NCBI GenBank assembly: GCA_963787195.1
Contig: CAWBCI010000067.1
Coordinates: 1 to 38,051 of the forward strand
DNA: 38,051 nucleotides
Reading direction: 5' to 3'
DNA from: CAWBCI01 sp963787195
GTDB taxonomy: Bacteria > Bacteroidota > Bacteroidia > Bacteroidales > JAGOPY01
The notes under the pieces were generated by a model. That model worked only from the letters and a program-made list of their open reading frames with translations. It did no database searches and had not been told where the DNA came from. The position numbers and the translations under genes were made by a program. This document shows, piece by piece, positions 36,408-38,051 of the stretch. The number at the start of each line of letters is the position of its first letter. Position 1 is the first letter of the stretch.

Positions 36408-36481
36408 TTTGTTGTAATAGAAGAGGTGATTAAATGATTCTTGGTTTATGCATTAATCCGATTGGGTATAAAAAGGTAAGC

Positions 36482-36509
36482 CCGATACCCGATATCCGAT
36501 ATTCGATTG
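36482..36509 (-). repeat. Inner right heptamer array, inverted relative to 35095-35129
   Basis: On the plus strand the units are CCGATAC, CCGATAT, CCGATAT and TCGATTG. On the minus strand they read GTATCGG and ATATCGG, the same heptamer as the left array with T changed to C at position 5. Confidence 0.65.
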
Positions 36510-36556
36510 CACGAAGGAGCGATGTATAAGATAAAAGATATATCTCTGTAAACCAG

Positions 36557-36620
36557 AATACTATTACACTATTAACTTATCCACTCCAACTCTACACTCT
36601 ACATTCTACACTTTACACTA
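36557..36620 (-). repeat. Outer right heptamer array, inverted relative to 34981-35008
   Basis: The minus strand, read from 36620, gives TAGTGTA, AAGTGTA, GAATGTA, GAGTGTA, GAGTTGG, AGTGGAT, AAGTTAA and TAGTGTA, a run of eight degenerate 7-bp units. The AGTG core is shared with the left outer array. Confidence 0.55.
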
Positions 36621-36794
36621 AATTTCCCTTATGAAATTTCATTATTTATTCCGAACTTACGTTCATGAAAATTGCCGGGTCAAATAAATCTACCTTGAAT
36701 TTAATGCAAGTGCTTTTAGCCAACTAAATAGGAGGGCTAAAACTACCTTAGCGGACAGACAAGGAGGAAATAAAGATACCTGGTAGATATATAT

Positions 36795-36808
36795 GGCTGT
36801 TATGCATA
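36795..36808 (+). repeat. Left 14-bp inverted repeat of the DUF4062 cassette, with a GTTATGC core
   Basis: GGCTGTTATGCATA is the exact reverse complement of 37918-37931. GTTATGC (36799-36805) resembles the GTTRRRY core at which integron cassettes join, and the DUF4062 start codon follows 16 bp after the core, as in compact cassettes. Confidence 0.6.
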
Positions 36809-36821
36809 ATTATTTTAAATT

Positions 36822-37916
36822 ATGGAGAAAAGATATCAAGTATTTATTAGCTCAACCTTTGATGATCTAAAAGTTGAAAGGCAAAACGTTTTAAAGGCTA
36901 TTTTAGAATTGGACAATATGCCTGCAGGCATGGAACTTTTTCCTGCTGCTGATTCTGAAGCTTGGGATTTAATAAAAGATGTTATTGATGCATCAGACTA
37001 TTATATTCTTGTGATTGGAGGCAGATATGGTTCAATGGATAGTAGTGGATTAAGTTTTACCGAAAAAGAATATGAATATGCTATAAATAAAGGAAAGCCA
37101 GTAATTCCTTTGTTACATAAAAAGCCTGATAATCTTCCTAGAGGTAAAACGGAAACTGACCCTCAAGCTTGGAAAAAATTACAAGACTTCAGGGCGAAAG
37201 TTGAAAATTCTCATACCTGTGTATATTGGGAAAATCCAGACGAATTGAAAGCTCTGTTAATCGTAGGACTTACTAAAACTATTAAACAGAAACCAGGTGT
37301 TGGTTGGATTAAAGCTGATAAAATTCCATCAGATGATACATTAAAAGAACTTTTGGAACTTCAAAAGAAAAACCAAAAGTTAGAGCAAATAATTAAGGCA
37401 CAAGCTAATTCTGCTCCAAAAGGTACTGAGAATTTGGAACAGGGAGATGACGAAATAAAAATCAATTGTTCCTTTAGAGCGGAAATTCCAGATAAGAAAT
37501 CAATTATAGGATATAGAACTCAAAGTTATAAAGGTATAATGCATGTTACTTGGAATGAAATATGGGCGGCTATTTCACCAACCTTAATTAGTGAGGCTTC
37601 TTCTTACGAAATTAGATCAGCATTGAATTACTTTCTTGAAAAAACTGGAAAGGAAATATGGGAAGATGAAGGCGACCTCAAAGATGCCTCGCTTTCAGGT
37701 TTTAGATTTGATAATGATATGTATGATACTATTTTCGTGCAATATAGAGCACTTGGACTAATGAAAGAAAGCATAAAGCAAAGAAGTGTAAAAGACACTA
37801 AAACATACTGGACATTAACTCATTATGGTGATAATCTAATGATGCAATTGCGTGCAGTTAAACGAGATAAAAAAGAAAAGAAAATAAAAGGAAGGAAATC
37901 GATGTCAAATGATTAA
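36822..37916 (+). CDS. DUF4062 protein, candidate defence effector, carried on a cassette
   Basis: 364 residues, no signal peptide. Residues 4-100 are a DUF4062 domain (TIR-like or nucleoside-deoxyribosyltransferase-like fold): YQVFISSTFDDLKVERQNVL, AGMELFPAADSEAWD, YYILVIGGRYGS and SFTEKEYEYAINKGKPVIPLL. A short coiled coil (about 172-196) links it to a C-terminal region (about 210-364) that looks like a paired winged-helix module (MHVTWNEIWAAISPTL, YWTLTHYGDNLMMQLRAV) ending in a Lys-rich tail. DUF4062 proteins turn up repeatedly in defence islands, where the N-terminal domain may bind or consume a nucleotide; that role is inferred here. ATG 36822 is the first start after the cassette boundary. 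The gene is AT-rich with A-heavy codons unlike the core genes. No partner gene is visible inside the cassette. Confidence 0.88.
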   Translation: MEKRYQVFISSTFDDLKVERQNVLKAILELDNMPAGMELFPAADSEAWDLIKDVIDASDYYILVIGGRYGSMDSSGLSFTEKEYEYAINKGKPVIPLLHKKPDNLPRGKTETDPQAWKKLQDFRAKVENSHTCVYWENPDELKALLIVGLTKTIKQKPGVGWIKADKIPSDDTLKELLELQKKNQKLEQIIKAQANSAPKGTENLEQGDDEIKINCSFRAEIPDKKSIIGYRTQSYKGIMHVTWNEIWAAISPTLISEASSYEIRSALNYFLEKTGKEIWEDEGDLKDASLSGFRFDNDMYDTIFVQYRALGLMKESIKQRSVKDTKTYWTLTHYGDNLMMQLRAVKRDKKEKKIKGRKSMSND

Positions 37917-37917
37917 C

Positions 37918-38051
37918 TATGCATAACAGCCCATCATAGCCCATAGCCGGCTTAAGGTTCATCAAGAAAAAGAATTGTAAACTTGAGCATACGGAAAATC
38001 AATGAACATCAGAGTAAAGAAACGGCTACGGGCCATATGGGCAAACCGTTA
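37918..38051 (+). other. attC-like recombination site, truncated by the window end
   Basis: It begins two bases after the DUF4062 stop with TATGCATAACAGCC (37918-37931), the exact mirror of the repeat before the gene. TAAC (37924-37927) pairs with GTTA at the very end (38048-38051). Unequal unpaired spacers follow (AG against CAAACC). Then CCCATCATAGCCCATAGCCG (37930-37949) pairs with CGGCTACGGGCCATATGGG (38023-38041), with two A-C mismatches and one extra C (37935). Further pairs fill the loop: GTTCAT (37957-37962) with ATGAAC (38002-38007), and CAAG (37963-37966) with CTTG (37982-37985). Outer core, central spacer, inner box with extrahelical base and a variable loop are the parts of an integron attC site, and about 130 nt is within the attC size range. 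No integrase gene is in the window. Confidence 0.55.

Larger units (their letters stand above)
36408..36821. other. Gene-free stretch with repeat arrays and the left boundary of a cassette
   Basis: No open frame here is convincing. The stretch holds two heptamer arrays (36482-36509 and 36557-36620), an 8-bp hairpin (TTTTAGCC 36714-36721 with GGCTAAAA 36735-36742) and a distant inverted pair (ATAAATCTACC 36684-36694 against GGTAGATATAT 36782-36792). It ends in GGCTGTTATGCATA (36795-36808), which starts the DUF4062 cassette. An AAGGAGG near 36760 has no start codon at a useful distance. Confidence 0.6.

Noticed and set aside
36759..36765. Strong Shine-Dalgarno sequence (AAGGAGG) for an upstream start of the DUF4062 gene
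   Set aside because: No in-frame start codon follows at a usable distance. The ATG at 36793 is in another frame and stops after 25 codons.
36408..38051. Composite transposon flanked by inverted repeats
   Set aside because: The inverted repeats hug a single gene with no transposase, no target duplication was found, and the right end extends into a long structured palindrome, which suits a cassette better than an IS.

Overview
The window comes from a member of the Bacteroidota, most likely an uncultured Bacteroidales or Marinilabiliales relative. The evidence is: type IX secretion (T9SS) C-terminal sorting domains on two proteins, a PorV/PorQ-family outer-membrane protein, a TonB-dependent receptor with a carboxypeptidase-regulatory-like N-terminus, a bacterial geranylgeranylglyceryl/heptaprenylglyceryl phosphate synthase, a long PurF-like protein, a periplasmic two-propeller sensor kinase of the LytS type, and TAnnTTTG-type -7 promoter boxes with few Shine-Dalgarno sequences. 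No rRNA, tRNA, CRISPR or transposase gene was recognised.

Positions 1-10389 are one long minus-strand run. Read in the direction of transcription it holds a 4'-phosphopantetheinyl transferase, the prenylglyceryl phosphate synthase, a small secreted unknown, a DPP IV-type peptidase, a secreted endonuclease/exonuclease/phosphatase lipoprotein, a peptide-N-glycosidase F-like protein with an inserted LamG domain, a GH29 alpha-L-fucosidase and a GH36-type alpha-galactosidase. The galactosidase runs off the left edge and appears frameshifted just after its signal peptide. The last four genes look like a glycoprotein or N-glycan foraging locus; no SusC/SusD pair is visible in the window.

Positions 10603-17770 carry ahcY, a lipoprotein with a degenerate Rieske-like fold, a small basic lipoprotein, and a LytS-type kinase with its LytTR response regulator. 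Next comes a short membrane protein whose promoter region has a 15-bp direct repeat at a 21-bp period, a good candidate LytTR site. Positions 17899-27142 hold a three-gene set: TonB-dependent receptor, 1452-residue T9SS cargo and PorV-like protein. It ends in a clear intrinsic terminator. After it come greA and a HIT protein, converging on a long PurF-like gene, then a divergent pair of secreted peptidases (C69 and M14) and a thioredoxin-like protein.

The right end (34950-38051) is accessory. A T9SS-sorted beta-propeller gene sits between mirror-image arrays of 7-bp tandem repeats. To its right is a DUF4062 gene of the kind often tied to defence. It is flanked by exact 14-bp inverted repeats containing GTTATGC/GCATAAC and is followed at once by a ~130-nt imperfect palindrome with unpaired spacers and an extrahelical base. 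This is the layout of an integron gene cassette with an attC site, and the palindrome is cut by the window edge. It is the most interesting feature here.
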